Part shown: in pieces, positions 20,407-30,340 of the stretch
How positions within the stretch are numbered: position 1 is the first letter of the stretch
Layout of the letters: each line of letters opens with the position of its first letter
Source of the DNA: Trichopria drosophilae
Lineage: Eukaryota; Arthropoda; Insecta; Hymenoptera; Diapriidae
Direction: 5' to 3'
Assembly (NCBI GenBank): GCA_030407085.1
Contig: CM059583.1
Location: forward strand, 88,852,001-88,916,000
DNA: 64,000 nt
Position numbers and translations under genes: made by a program
The notes under the pieces: generated by a model
Databases searched by the model: none
The model's input: the letters and a program-made list of their open reading frames with translations, nothing else
What the model was told of the DNA's origin: nothing

Positions 20407-20428
20407 ATATATATATATATATATAATA

Positions 20429-21762
20429 ATGGCTCAACAACAACCAGCTGATGCATTAAACGCGTCTTTGACATTAATGAATAGCATGGCTGAGAGCTTC
20501 GCTCTACAAAATAGCATTTCTGCGATTCCTTATTATGATGGGAAAAATATGTCTCTGAAAGATTTCATCCAAGACATAGAAAACGGTAGACTTTTGTACC
20601 CGCGGAAAAGCAAGATTCATATGTAAAGGCTTACTTAAGTAAATTACAAGGTGCAGCGCGAAACAGCACCTACGGTAAAGTAATTAATACAGTCGATCAA
20701 TTGTTGAATCATTTAAAAAAAATATTCGCGGCAGGTAAAACCTAAGTGTATGTTGTCGACGATAAAGTTGACGAGGAAAGAAACATGTTGTGCAAGCCAT
20801 TCGAAATTAGTGCATTAGATGCTTTTATGCAGAGATTGCCCGACGACATAGTTAGATTTGTCGACGCAAAAGAACCCAAAACCTTGGATGAGGCTTGGGA
20901 GATAGCTTTAAGGATCGAAACTCGGATAGAACAAGGCATTTTACCAAAATCCAGGGCGTCGTGTATGTTATACACTCGCAATCGACCTGAAAATTCGGAG
21001 CAATATAAAAAAAATAACTTTAGTACACTACGCGGAAGTAATCGTATCTCGCAATACGATAATAAAAAGGTAAAATTCTCAATCGCTCCGAGAGCTTCAT
21101 CTCCTATTAGTTTTAATTCGCAAATAGATACTAATACACGAAGAGATTCTAGGCCGAGTGATAACAACCGTTCTCGCAGTGCCTCATCTCGTCAGAATTT
21201 TATTCCAAATATGAACTTCTACCCACCATTCCCGTATCCATACGTTTACCCATATCCGCCATACCAAATTCCCCAGCATTTTCCATCTAGACCAATATCG
21301 CCGCGTTCGTATCAATCGGGGCTCTCTTATCCGAAAGATAAATATCAAAATAATTCACCTGTTTCTGACCGTGATAATTATCAGATGTATAATCAAACAT
21401 ATCGCGATGTAAATGATAAAGGAAAATCGCGTGAACAACCATATCGGTATGATAATTCTTGGGAAAATCAATATCGTACTAACGATCGAAGACTACCCGA
21501 TCGTGATCAAGATAAAATTTACCATCAATCGCGACCTAGAGAGACGGAAAGTAATCGAAGATACGAAAATAAAAATGATATTGATTTACGATATTCTTCT
21601 CCGCCCGCTCGTTCTCCGGGTGACCGATCAGATTATTCGCGAGAAAATTCACCACCAAAAATCGAAAATTTGAGTAAATTGAATTTAAACGAAAACTCGA
21701 CTCGGAGAGACGCGAGGAGAGCCCGTCGGGAGATAGAATTTCGGAAATCACTAAACTTTTAA
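20429..21762 (+). pseudogene. gag: Gypsy/errantivirus gag
   Basis: Starts ATG 20429 (MAQQQPADALNASLTLMNSM). The first 66 codons include AIPYYDGKNMSLKDFIQDIE, a capsid-start pattern of insect gypsy Gag. Frame changes follow near 20620 and 20745; KAYLSKLQGAARNSTYGKV and FEISALDAFMQRLPDDIVRF, LDEAWEIALRIETRIEQG continue the capsid. After about 20960 the protein is long, basic, Arg/Ser/Tyr/Pro-rich (SRSASSRQNF, YPYVYPYPPYQIPQ, RDARRARREIEFRK), a nucleic-acid-binding tail without CCHC knuckles, as in errantivirus Gags. It ends at 21762, directly before RT-like sequence, so protease appears deleted. Confidence 0.85.
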
Positions 21763-22252
21763 GACTTGATCATTTAAATAATCAAGAAAGAGCACATGTG
21801 ATATCTTTAGTTCGTGAATTTCCAGATCAGTTTTATTTGCCAGGGGATCTTTTGCCATGTACTCATATAATTTCACATCACATTCCGACAGTAGATAATA
21901 TACCAATCAATATAAAGCAATATGAAATCTGAAGGAACATAGCAAAAAAATGCGTCGGTTAATCCAACGATTACCGGGAGCCAATTTAACTCTGCAACCT
22001 GATAAGTGCGAGTTTCTCAGGACAGAAGTTACTTATTTAGGCCATATAATTAGTAGAGAAGGTATTAAATCAGATCCTAACAAAATTTACGCGGTAGAGA
22101 ATTTTCCACGTCCTAAAAATACGAGAGATATACGCGGATTTTTGGGATTAGTGGGTTATTACCGTCGATTCATAGCAAATTTTTCTGCTAGAGCTAAGCC
22201 ATTATCTAAATTAACCAGTAAAAATTCCACGTTTAAATGGTCTGCTGAATAG
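21763..22252 (+). pseudogene. pol: Gypsy pol: reverse transcriptase ends, catalytic core deleted
   Basis: The first part reads LLRLDHLNNQERAHVISLVR, FPDQFYLPGDLLPCTH and NIPINIKQYEI, the segment just before the RT fingers. After a stop it jumps to RRLIQRLPGANLTLQPDKCE, YLGHIISREGIKSDPNK and RDIRGFLGLVGYYRRFI, the RT thumb/connection. The roughly 170 residues between, including the YxDD active site, are missing. The element therefore cannot encode its own reverse transcription. A TAG at 22250 and further shifts separate it from RNase H. Confidence 0.9.
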
Positions 22253-22895
22253 GATCAAGCTTTAACGATCTGAGAAATGCTCTTTGCCATGATCCTGTAC
22301 TGCGTTACCCAGACTTTGAAAACCATTTATTCTCGCCACCGATGCATGTGATTTTGCAATCTTTGCAGTGCTTAGCCAAAATTTCGATGGCCATGAACAT
22401 CCTATAGCTTATCTGTCCAGAACGTCGTCTGATTCAGAGAGAAATTACGATAATACCGAAAAAGAATGTTTGGCTGCCCTATACGCGATGTTGAGTTTCC
22501 GTTCTTATTTATACGGTAAGAAATTTACATTAGTGTGTGATCACGAACCCTTTAAATGGATAAATTCTAAGGTCGATATTAGTCAAAAGCATATACGTTG
22601 GCGGTTGAAAATTTTAAACTATAAATATGATTTTGAATATAAAGCCGGTAAGAAAAACTCTAATGCAGATGCGTTATCTCGATACCCAGTACCGAACAAT
22701 AACGAAAATACGGAAGTAGACTTGGAAGATCAAACGGATATTAAAGTATTTCCATTAAAAACAAAACCATCTAAACTCATTCCGCGACCTACTCGAACTT
22801 CGGCATTAAGATCAAATGTGGTAACGAATAATTCCGGAACATCTTCTGGTAGAATCGGTAGAGGTCCCGGTAGACCAATGGGTAGTAAAAACTAA
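22253..22895 (+). pseudogene. pol: Gypsy pol: RNase H
   Basis: Frame 22368-22895 gives HPIAYLSRTSSDSERNY, NTEKECLAALYAMLSFRSYL (catalytic Glu), FTLVCDHEPFKWI and NSNADALSRYP (C-terminal Asp). The first catalytic Asp lies in a preceding shifted frame (about 22310-22370, ATDACDF-like). The fold is known to degrade the RNA strand of the cDNA hybrid. The C-terminus runs into a basic tail (GRIGRGPGRPMGSKN) and then a stop. Confidence 0.88.
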
Positions 22896-23981
22896 CCTAA
22901 GCTAACGGTTAGTACCGAGGTACCATTTGTCCCGTTAGGCGATAATACCGGAAATATCGCTGCTAGAACGCGATCTAGAACGACACCTATTTCTGATCCA
23001 AGAATTAAATTACCAGTTTAGTGTCGCGAATCCTCGCGAGGAGTGTCCCGAATCCTCAGACGGAAGTTCGCCTGTTTCCTCCGATTCAGAAGTACCCATT
23101 GTAAGAGGAAGGAAACAGATGATTCGGGGATTGGAGCCGCCCCAATTACCTACCAGATTACCTGAATCTTCATCATCTGATTCCGAAGGTGAACGAGATA
23201 AAGAATTCGTTCCCCCAACTAGAAAACCTGATAATCCTTTAAAACTTAGTGTTAAGCTCTAGTGCATCCAGTGAATCAGAATTTGATTCAGACGACGAAA
23301 TATTATATGCTGCGAGAAAACCAATTGCACCGACGAGTCCTAGCGCAAGTGTTGATCATGATCGGAGTACGAAGAGCTTCGATGATACGCGTTTGTGGGA
23401 TAATTACGGGCCGGAGCCTGAGTTCGCTCTCTCTAGAAAACTTTCTGTAGGTGATGTAATTAGCGATCATCTCCGCGAAATCCTTAACGAAGTGCATAGT
23501 CTAGTGGATAGTGCTAGTCGCTTATAGCGACGAGCACGAAGATAGAACTTTGGAGGAGCAAATTCAGAATCTGACCCGAAATATGCCCCACCCTAGCGAT
23601 GAATCGGGGAATTCGGGTTCTGATACTGATGAACCTGATGTCAGGGAAGTTCCCGAGCAACCACGCAATAAAACTTCCATGCCAGCCGCTACATCAACAC
23701 CTTTTCCTGAAAGTAAAGATATTCTGCGTATACGTCGTTCGTTTTCAGTTCCCTCCTTATCCAAAATAGGAGCTTATTTTAATAATTACTCTCAAATTCC
23801 CGTTCAGTTTAATAATGACCAATTACCGTTGGTACATGAAAATTATACGTTGCCTCCGAAATTAAATAGTAGCAAAAGTATTAATAACCGTAGCGTAAGG
23901 TTCGATTTAAATCCAGTAAGTTTTCGCGAAAATAAGCTGGAAGAAATAGAACCAGAAATTCCGCGCGAACAGGAATTCTAA
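22896..23981 (+). pseudogene. Acidic, Ser-rich disordered reading frame after RNase H, three frames
   Basis: Continuation of the same polyprotein-like sequence with frame changes near 23030, 23255 and 23515. Typical words: PESSDGSSPVSSDSEVP, LPESSSSDSEGERDKEF, SASSESEFDSDDEILYA, GSDTDEPDVREVPEQPRNK. The last frame ends IPREQEF at 23981. I do not recognise a domain; composition suggests a disordered Pol or Gag extension. In gypsy elements integrase normally follows RNase H, but here integrase lies further on in the opposite orientation. The stop codon overlaps the PBS-like sequence at 23972-23998. Confidence 0.5.
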
Positions 23982-23998
23982 TTGGTGGCAGCGGTGGT
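23972..23998 (+). repeat. Second copy of the gypsy leader/PBS sequence, at an inversion junction
   Basis: CAGGAATTCTAATTGGTGGC followed by AGCGGTGG repeats the sequence found right after LTR1 (11811-11838), here with the intact TGGTGGCAGCGGTGG that complements the 3' end of tRNA-Leu including CCA. Immediately right of it begins the env remnant on the minus strand. Confidence 0.8.
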
Positions 23999-24329
23999 TT
24001 ACAAATGCTTTTACTCTAATCCTCATTGCTGCTTCTTTAGTGATTTTTCTGGTTAATATTTGAGGCTTGATTAAATCTGTACAATCAATCTCTGCTTTAG
24101 TCGGACATTTCGCTAATATAGAAGTTAAATGACCTAATGGGTCAGTTGAAGGATTTAAATATGAGTTGAGATCTAATGCCACGTTCATTTTCCAATTTCC
24201 TCGTTTCATTCGCATGGTATGCATCCATTCAAAATAGAGTCCAGGATTCGGTTGCACTTCAACTTCGTAATTCACATCAGACATTTCCACCCCACCAACC
24301 AGGAATGCAAGGATGGCAACAATCATCAT
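23999..24329 (-). pseudogene. env: Errantivirus-type envelope protein, N-terminal fragment
   Basis: Minus-strand frame beginning MMIVAILAFLVGGVEMSD, a hydrophobic signal-peptide-like start, followed by VEVQPNPGLYFEWMHTMRMK and WKMNVALDLNSYLNP, the conserved opening of insect retroviral-like Env proteins. It breaks off at about 23999 where it meets the PBS-like sequence; the residues beyond are translated from that junction. Only about 110 of an expected 450-500 residues remain, so fusion peptide and transmembrane region are absent. It starts just after the integrase C-terminus, the normal pol-env order, but on the strand opposite to gag. Confidence 0.8.
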
Positions 24330-24344
24330 CTCATTTACAGATCA

Positions 24345-25810
24345 ATCGAATTTAGCAAGTTTGACTTTATCTAAATGCTTCTTTATTCTCTTACCATCCC
24401 CTGTCTTAAGTACTATATTATTTTTAGAGGAGAGGTCGACTATTTCATACGGACCATGATAATGATCATCGAATTTTGATGTACGCGGTTCTTTTAAAAC
24501 ATATGCAAAATCACCCTTTTTACCCGTAAATTTGTGACTTTTAAGGTCTTAGCGTTCTTTCGATCGTTCCTTGGAACTTCTCAAATTATTCGCCGCAACC
24601 TCATTGATTTCCGTCAAACGTTTGATTAAATCGATCAGAAATTCGTTATAAGTACCTAATTTTTCTCCGGTGGGAAACTTACTAGGACACCGAGAAATTT
24701 TACCAAATACTAGCTCGTGTGGCGTGAAATGTGTGAATTCATGTACCGATGTATTATAAGAAAACAAGAATGGAACAAAAGTATCCCAATCATCGTAGTC
24801 GCGGATGTAATGTTTTAAATATTCTATGAGAATGAGATGACTCCGTTCTAGTTTGAGGATCCATTAGTTTGAGGACGATAACCGGATGTAGTAAGATGTT
24901 CAATTTTAAAAATTTTCGTAAATTCATCTAAAATTTCGTTTAAAAATGATGTACCCCAATCAGTAAGTATGGCCTTAGGGGCACCAAATCGAGCTATTAA
25001 ATGCGTAGCAATCGCATAAGCGACTGTAGGCACTTTAATATCCGGTAAAGGGTCAGCTATACAAAACTTAGTTAGTTGATCCTGCATTGTTAGTATATGT
25101 TTATTACCGGAGGGGTAGTAGCCAATGAACCAACGGTGTCCAGTGAAATTTTATCGAAAGCTTCTAACGGGACATCCATTGTAATCATTTCCTCTGTGTT
25201 TTTTACACGCACACAACTATCATACTTACGAATATAATCCCAAATATCGTCACGCATATTGGGCCAGTAAAATTTCTCCCGTATTCGACGATACGTTTTC
25301 GTTACTCCCTTATGACCTGCGTATACACTGTCATGATTTTCTTTAATTATACCATGGCGCATCTCAGGAATTGGTAAACTAATTCTACCGTTACATATCG
25401 TTATTTTAATTTCCATTACTTTAAATATTTTAGACAACAAATTAAAGAAATAATTTTTCGATATAATATTACTCAAATCTCCTGTTCCCGCTATTCGGAA
25501 ACTTCTATTTTTGGAATGTTTTAGTACTAATAACAAATTTCCTACGCCTGAAATAAAGTTTCTCACTTCTAATCTATCAAAATGTTTAGAGGCCACTATG
25601 ATAGAAAATATCTTGTATTTCCCTCGTGGAGTTATTATGATTTGACCGATTTTTGGACGTTTCTTTCGAATTTCCTTAGCGCTTATAGCCTTTATATCAT
25701 TAAGTAATTTACTAACTGACGAAATCAATTCACCATCTCCCGAAATAAAATGAACTATATTATCTTTGACGGCTGTTATGCTTTCTCTACTTCTACAAAT
25801 TGTTGCTAAT
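24345..25810 (-). pseudogene. pol: Gypsy/errantivirus integrase, inverted and broken
   Basis: Minus-strand frames in order. 25728-25090 has KIGQIIITPRGKYKIFSIIV, then the zinc-binding HHCC domain (HDSVYAGHKGVTKTYRRIRE, FYWPNMRDDIWDYIRKY, with the first Cys of the CxxC pair kept and the second changed to Arg in CVRVK) and the DTVG motif of the first catalytic Asp. 25087-24848 has AKAILTDWGTSFLN-like sequence and SGYRPQTNGSSN near the catalytic Glu. 24767-24549 has YNTSVHEFTHFTPHELVFGK. About 24548-24345 has the C-terminal GDFAYVLKEPR and HYHGPYEIVDL (GPY/F-like). Stops separate the pieces. Orientation is opposite to RT-RNase H at 21.8-22.9 kb. Confidence 0.88.
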
Positions 25811-27112
25811 CCTTAAAATCGATGACTGGGATAAACATACCCCGAATACCCTTTCTAAAGACACTTGGAATCCGGGGATGCTCAGGAATCACTATGAGGA
25901 TATTTAACTCAATTTTGAAAGGGAGTCCACATCTGAAGAACATAGATATACGCAACAATCTCAATTTAGTCCCAAGTGCTATCTCAAACTCTACGGAAGG
26001 GTATGAACATACCTTTGGACATACCCTTTCACAAGAGAACCCTGGAATATCATTATCAATGAATTACCAAGATCTAGGACGATTAATAATCGGTATTGTA
26101 AGTTTATTTTAAAGCCTATATGTATAAATACGAAGTTACGATTCCGGGAAATCTGAACATGATAGAATTTGTAGAACGATGGACATAGAATATTTGTATT
26201 GGCATGCGAGCAAAAAGGGGATATGGCTACACGTCATTTGTCTCTAAGACTGATGGCCTCTATTCCCTCGAAGCTAATACAAACGAATAGGTAAATTATT
26301 TATAGTTAAATCGTCCTAGATATGTAGGATTCAACCGATACTTTCTAAAAAAAAAAACTGTTAGTTTCATTTTAAATTTTGCTAAAAATTCATCAGCGAT
26401 GAATACGACAGGGCGTGACTATATGTCATTTGTCTCTAAGACTGATGCCCTTGAATATTCCAATTGATAATGATATCGGCTGGGTTACAAATTCGAAGGT
26501 GTTGTGCACCGATATAGACATATGAGTGTGACACGTTAAAATCGGAACAATATAGTGATTGAACACATAACTGATTCTACTGAGAATTTCACCGTTTACC
26601 GATTTATCTATGTACACGCGTCGCGAAGTGACTCTAATGATCTAAGAAAATCATGTTATCAATGAATTGGCCTATACAGATCGCAATAAGCTGCGTTCAC
26701 AACCTAAAATTTTTGGAAATTGACTGTTAATCTTCCTGAAATTTGTTGGCAAATAACATCTGTACTGATCCGGGGGACCAGGGTTACATACCCAAATCCT
26801 CATAAGACCTTTAAGAATTTCAGAGAAAGTGAGAAATAAAATATCGGTCATCAAAATTCGATAATTACATGTCAACGATTTTTTCTGTAACGTCATGTTT
26901 ACTCGCCATTGATATCATATGTAACCACTGTATTATATACTTTCTCCTATCCCTACCTAATTCTAACGTTCTAAAATGGAGAGGGAAACTGAAACTGTTA
27001 AGTTTTTATAATTTCTCTCCCTCTTCAGTTCTCGAAAAAAAAAACACATCACCCGACACCGTTGGCTGGGCCCATTCTTTATTCGAATAATTGTCAAGGG
27101 CGACAATACATT
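25811..27112 (+). other. 3' part of the gypsy interior, no assigned gene
   Basis: Expected to hold the rest of env in plus orientation, but I cannot recognise it. A 96-codon frame at 25822-26112 contains FLKTLGIRGCSGITMRIFNS and PHLKNIDIRNNLNL, loosely like a leucine-rich repeat. A 26-bp word (ATGTCATTTGTCTCTAAG with ACTGATG) occurs twice, near 26230 and 26424. The rest is AT-rich and closed. Confidence 0.4.
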
Positions 27113-27127
27113 AAGGGGGGGGGGGGA
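27113..27127 (+). promoter_or_regulatory. Polypurine tract
   Basis: AAGGGGGGGGGGGGGA directly precedes the TGTTACG start of LTR2, the expected place of the plus-strand primer of an LTR element. Confidence 0.85.
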
Positions 27128-28139
27128 TGTTACGTTCGTACAAATTTCATTTTTTTAAAACAGTTTTTCATTTAACGTGATTCCTGGACGTTGAAATTCA
27201 ATCGTTCAGACATCACGTTTTCTAAACTTTCACACAAGAGTTGGTTAGGACTCTTGGAACTAGAGGACTTATTTTACTCGAGTTGCACCCACTCTGACTC
27301 TTTGCCGAGCTGACGATGCTGGGAATGGCAGCATTAAACCTAAAATAGATGATAAGCTGCATTCTTTGTTAATAAAGTTCTGTTCTGCCTGCATCGGTGC
27401 TTCCCACGACGACAGCTTCGCCGGTTACCGAAAATGCAGCGTCGCCGATTACGAGCGTGAGAAGATGTAAAGTGTTCCCTCTCTCGAGGTCGATTACGCC
27501 GGTGCGAGTCGGGCATGACAACGCTCTCGTCACTCGTCGTCCACCGGTGTTAACGAAAGGACTCAACCACCGATAAAGGCAATAGCCGTGGTAGACAGTC
27601 ACTCCTGCCTTGACTGATCATCAATTATCACCACCTAAGTTAAAGGCAATAGCCGTGGCCGGTAGTTGATATATATTGGTTTGAGCTATAAGAGACTCAG
27701 CGGGAGTAAAGTGATTAAGGGTAAGCCCGACTAACCAGGTCGGTAGTTATAAGATTTATCTCATTTATTCTCTTGTCATTTCATTCTGTTTAATATTGCA
27801 ACCCTCAGTGTCAGTGCCTAATCCAAATTTATACCTACCCTATATTTCCCTTCTTAACAGACAAGTTAATCGCAAGACTGTCATTTGGATGGTAGATCCT
27901 GTTGTTTCCTCCCCCTTATATGCATATTAATAAATACTGAAGATGTAACCTAAATCTCTTTCGTTTCATTTAATAATTATAGTAGCTATAGCAATCACGG
28001 CTCGTCAGGATATCGAGACCCGTATGGGATCGCTATCCTGAAGATAACCTTCCGTCCCGTTATGCTGATTAGCGTTACGAACAGGAAGAATTATTATTAA
28101 ACAGATATTCCGACTGTTGCGGTCCATCCGAAAGTAACA
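27128..28139 (+). repeat. 3' LTR (LTR2) of the gypsy element
   Basis: TGTTACGTTCG to GAAAGTAACA, 1012 bp, uninterrupted. It pairs with LTR1, is preceded by the polypurine tract and followed by the TGAA duplication (28140-28143). AATAAA near 27925 may be the polyadenylation signal. Confidence 0.92.
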
Positions 28140-28340
28140 TGAAAATAATGAAAACAATGAAAGCAATAAAACTAATAAAAACAATGAATATAAAGAAAAC
28201 AATGAAAATAATGGAAATAATGAAAATAATGAATATATCGAAAATAATGAAAATAATGAGAATAATGAAAACAATGAAAATAATGAAAATAATAAAAATA
28301 ACGAAAAATAACGATAACTACGAAAATAATTATAATGAAA
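28140..28340 (+). repeat. GAAAATAAT simple repeat, right side of gypsy insertion
   Basis: Irregular nine-base repeat (GAAAATAAT, GAAAACAAT) continuing the repeat seen left of LTR1. The open frames crossing it on both strands are artefacts of the repeat. Confidence 0.9.
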
Positions 28341-28608
28341 CAGTTCCGTACGGTACGTCGATGCGAACTGACGGGTTTTCGACTGTGCTAAGTTTACAAA
28401 CATTCGGTCCGCGAGTACCAGGAAAAGTATCATTGTGTTTCGTTACGTGTATTTATACGCTAAGAGTGTATTCAGTGTCGTATTAAGTAATTAATAACGA
28501 AACGCACTAAAGTGCAAAAGGAGTTTAAAGATGACTTCTGACTACAGGGGTAAATCTCCTCCTAGTTGCGACAATAACCCTGACCAAATAAAAACCTAGA
28601 ACCTAAGG

Positions 28609-29110
28609 GGCCCAAAGGGAATAATGCGTAACACAATGCGGCGGTGCAAAAAGCTGCATCTTACCCTATCTTCTCAAATGGCCTACTCTTGCCTCCATAT
28701 GTGTAAATATATCGTCTTATACATTTTGCATATTAATAACAATAATAACAGCGATAACAATAACAATAATAATAATAAAAAAGAAATGGCCCGGTGCAGT
28801 CTGCAGAGGAGGAGATAGATATCGGAGCCAGTTATCTGCTGCAGACTGTACAAGTGGATTATGGAGGGCCAAGGGATATTAGGGTTTTAGTCGGTAAACC
28901 TTGCCCCGAACACCATGGGTAAGGGAGTCTGACACACGGGGAGTTAACCAACATCTTCAACACCCTATGGTGTCCAACGCATTTCCCCCCTCCAAAAAAA
29001 ATAAGTAAGCAATAGCCCAAAGGGAATGATGCGTAACACAATGCGGCGATGCAAAAAGCTGCATCTTAGCCTATCTTCTCAAATAGCCTACTCTCGCCTC
29101 CACGTGTGTT
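28609..29110 (+). repeat. Direct duplication of about 95 bp flanking an inserted block
   Basis: CCCAAAGGGAATAATGCGTAAC... at 28609-28702 is repeated at 29016-29110 with few changes (ACACAATGCGGCG, AAAAAGCTGCATCTTA, CTTCTCAAAT, GCCTCCA). Between them are an (AATAAC)n tract (28735-28785), a block starting AAATGGCCCGGTGCAGTCTG and a C-run. This looks like a 5' untranslated region of the following LINE interrupted or tandemly copied. Confidence 0.75.
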
Positions 29111-29359
29111 CATTAAAGACGGCGGGCCCTGCACTCTTAGCAACCTTGCCAGAGATTGGGTAATCAACCCCAGTGGATGGCGAGGTAAGAGACAAACGAG
29201 AGAGGTATAACAACGGGGAGTAGGACTAACCACCCTACTTCCCGAACATGCGGTTACAAATACGATAACGCGCAGGGCTCCTGACCATCGGGCTGCTTCG
29301 GATGCAGCCCAGTCCCGAGGTGGAGGGGCCGAATCGGATGTCCCGGGACGACGACCCGC

Positions 29360-29604
29360 TAGTGTCCACGGACGATTTCAGTGGACGGAGGATCTCAAGC
29401 AAGATCTAATGTGCTGCTACGAAGAGAGCTGTCCGCAACAGAGGGCTTCATTACGCGAATGCATAGTCGGTTTGCATTAATGCATCCCGAACTGGCAGAT
29501 CGCTTTTCTCAACAACATCTGAGAGATTATGTGGCCTATCTGATGCGGATAGGTTTCGTTATTTCCATCTGTCAACCGGTACCGCATGTGCAGGCAATAT
29601 AAAT
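29360..29604 (+). pseudogene. R2/R4-type LINE, N-terminal Myb-like DNA-binding domain
   Basis: One frame gives FQWTEDLKQDLMCCYEESCP (about 29367-29426) and QQRASLRECIVGLH; after a shift another gives MHPELADRFSQQHLRDYVA. The Trp-Thr-Glu start and the spacing to HPELA and SQQHLRDYV match the Myb-like segment at the N-terminus of R2/R4 proteins, which recognises target DNA. Confidence 0.65.
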
Positions 29605-29665
29605 AACGACTGAGCCCGCATGCGGTGATGGAAGAGATGCTCCACATTTTGAAAGCACGACACTC

Positions 29666-30340
29666 GTGTTTAGGTGCAATCTCATATCAAAAATTTTGCC
29701 TAAACAACAAGAAATAGACAGAGCAAATAGCCTATTTCTGGATGCTCTTCCGCATGGCTGCGACCTGTGGCAAGTCAATTGTGCCGTTTATGAGGCTGCG
29801 AGTGATCTGGTGACTACACGAAATCTGACACAGATATCGGGGCGTCGACAGGTTACAAAATGCACGTGCACAAAATGCACAATGCAAACTCGCTTCTCGA
29901 ATTCCGTCTGTGATCGACTATTTAACATCCGGCTGTTCATTTATGGTTAAAGTCAAGAAGTTCGCGCAACAACTGCGGACGTACTATCGCACACTGAACA
30001 TGCTGAAGTTGCTCAACATCAAGCAACGTTTGGCGGATAAAATTCGGGTTTTGGCCGATGCCAAAAAGAGGCTGCAAAGACGGGAAGATGGAATTCGACA
30101 AAACTCAATATTTTGGACGAATCCTTCCAACTTCTTTAAACATAGTATCGCAGCCTCAAGCGAGTTTCCGTCGATAGCCTTAGTGGAGGAATTCTGGGGG
30201 AGCATCTACGAGAAAACATCTAGGCTTAATGCAGACACTCCAGGTATTGAAATCTTCACCGAGTTGTGCGACGAAGTCACACAACAAAGTGAAGATTGCC
30301 CACCCGTCAGTGCATTAGAGATGAATAATGCCATCTGAAG
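29666..30340 (+). pseudogene. R2/R4-type LINE, region between DNA-binding domain and RT
   Basis: Two overlapping frames (29666-29950 and 29910-30338) give PKQQEIDRANSLFLDALPHG, AASDLVTTRNLTQISGRR, then KKFAQQLRTYYRTLNMLKLL, RREDGIRQNSIFWTNPSNFF, LVEEFWGSIYEKTSRLN. The RRxxxxRxNxxFxxNPxxFF pattern and EFW are conserved just before the reverse transcriptase in this class. Confidence 0.7.

Larger units (their letters stand above)
8916..28139 (+). mobile_element. Gypsy/errantivirus-like LTR element with nested insertions and an internal inversion
   Basis: Full extent from LTR1 (8916-11809) to LTR2 (27128-28139), framed by the TGAA duplication. Plus orientation is shown by a PBS-like site after LTR1, a G-rich polypurine tract just before LTR2, and gag-RT-RNase H on the plus strand (20429-22895). 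The 19.2 kb length is explained by insertions: a 1864-bp mariner inside LTR1, and in the leader region two nested mariners, a MITE, an LTR fragment, a Helitron end and a solo LTR. Protease, most of RT and frame integrity are lost, and integrase-env are inverted (23999-25810), so it is defective. Confidence 0.85.

Noticed and set aside
28005..28486. Opposing repetitive frames (KIMKIM..., LFSLFSLF...)
   Set aside because: Both translate the GAAAATAAT simple repeat.
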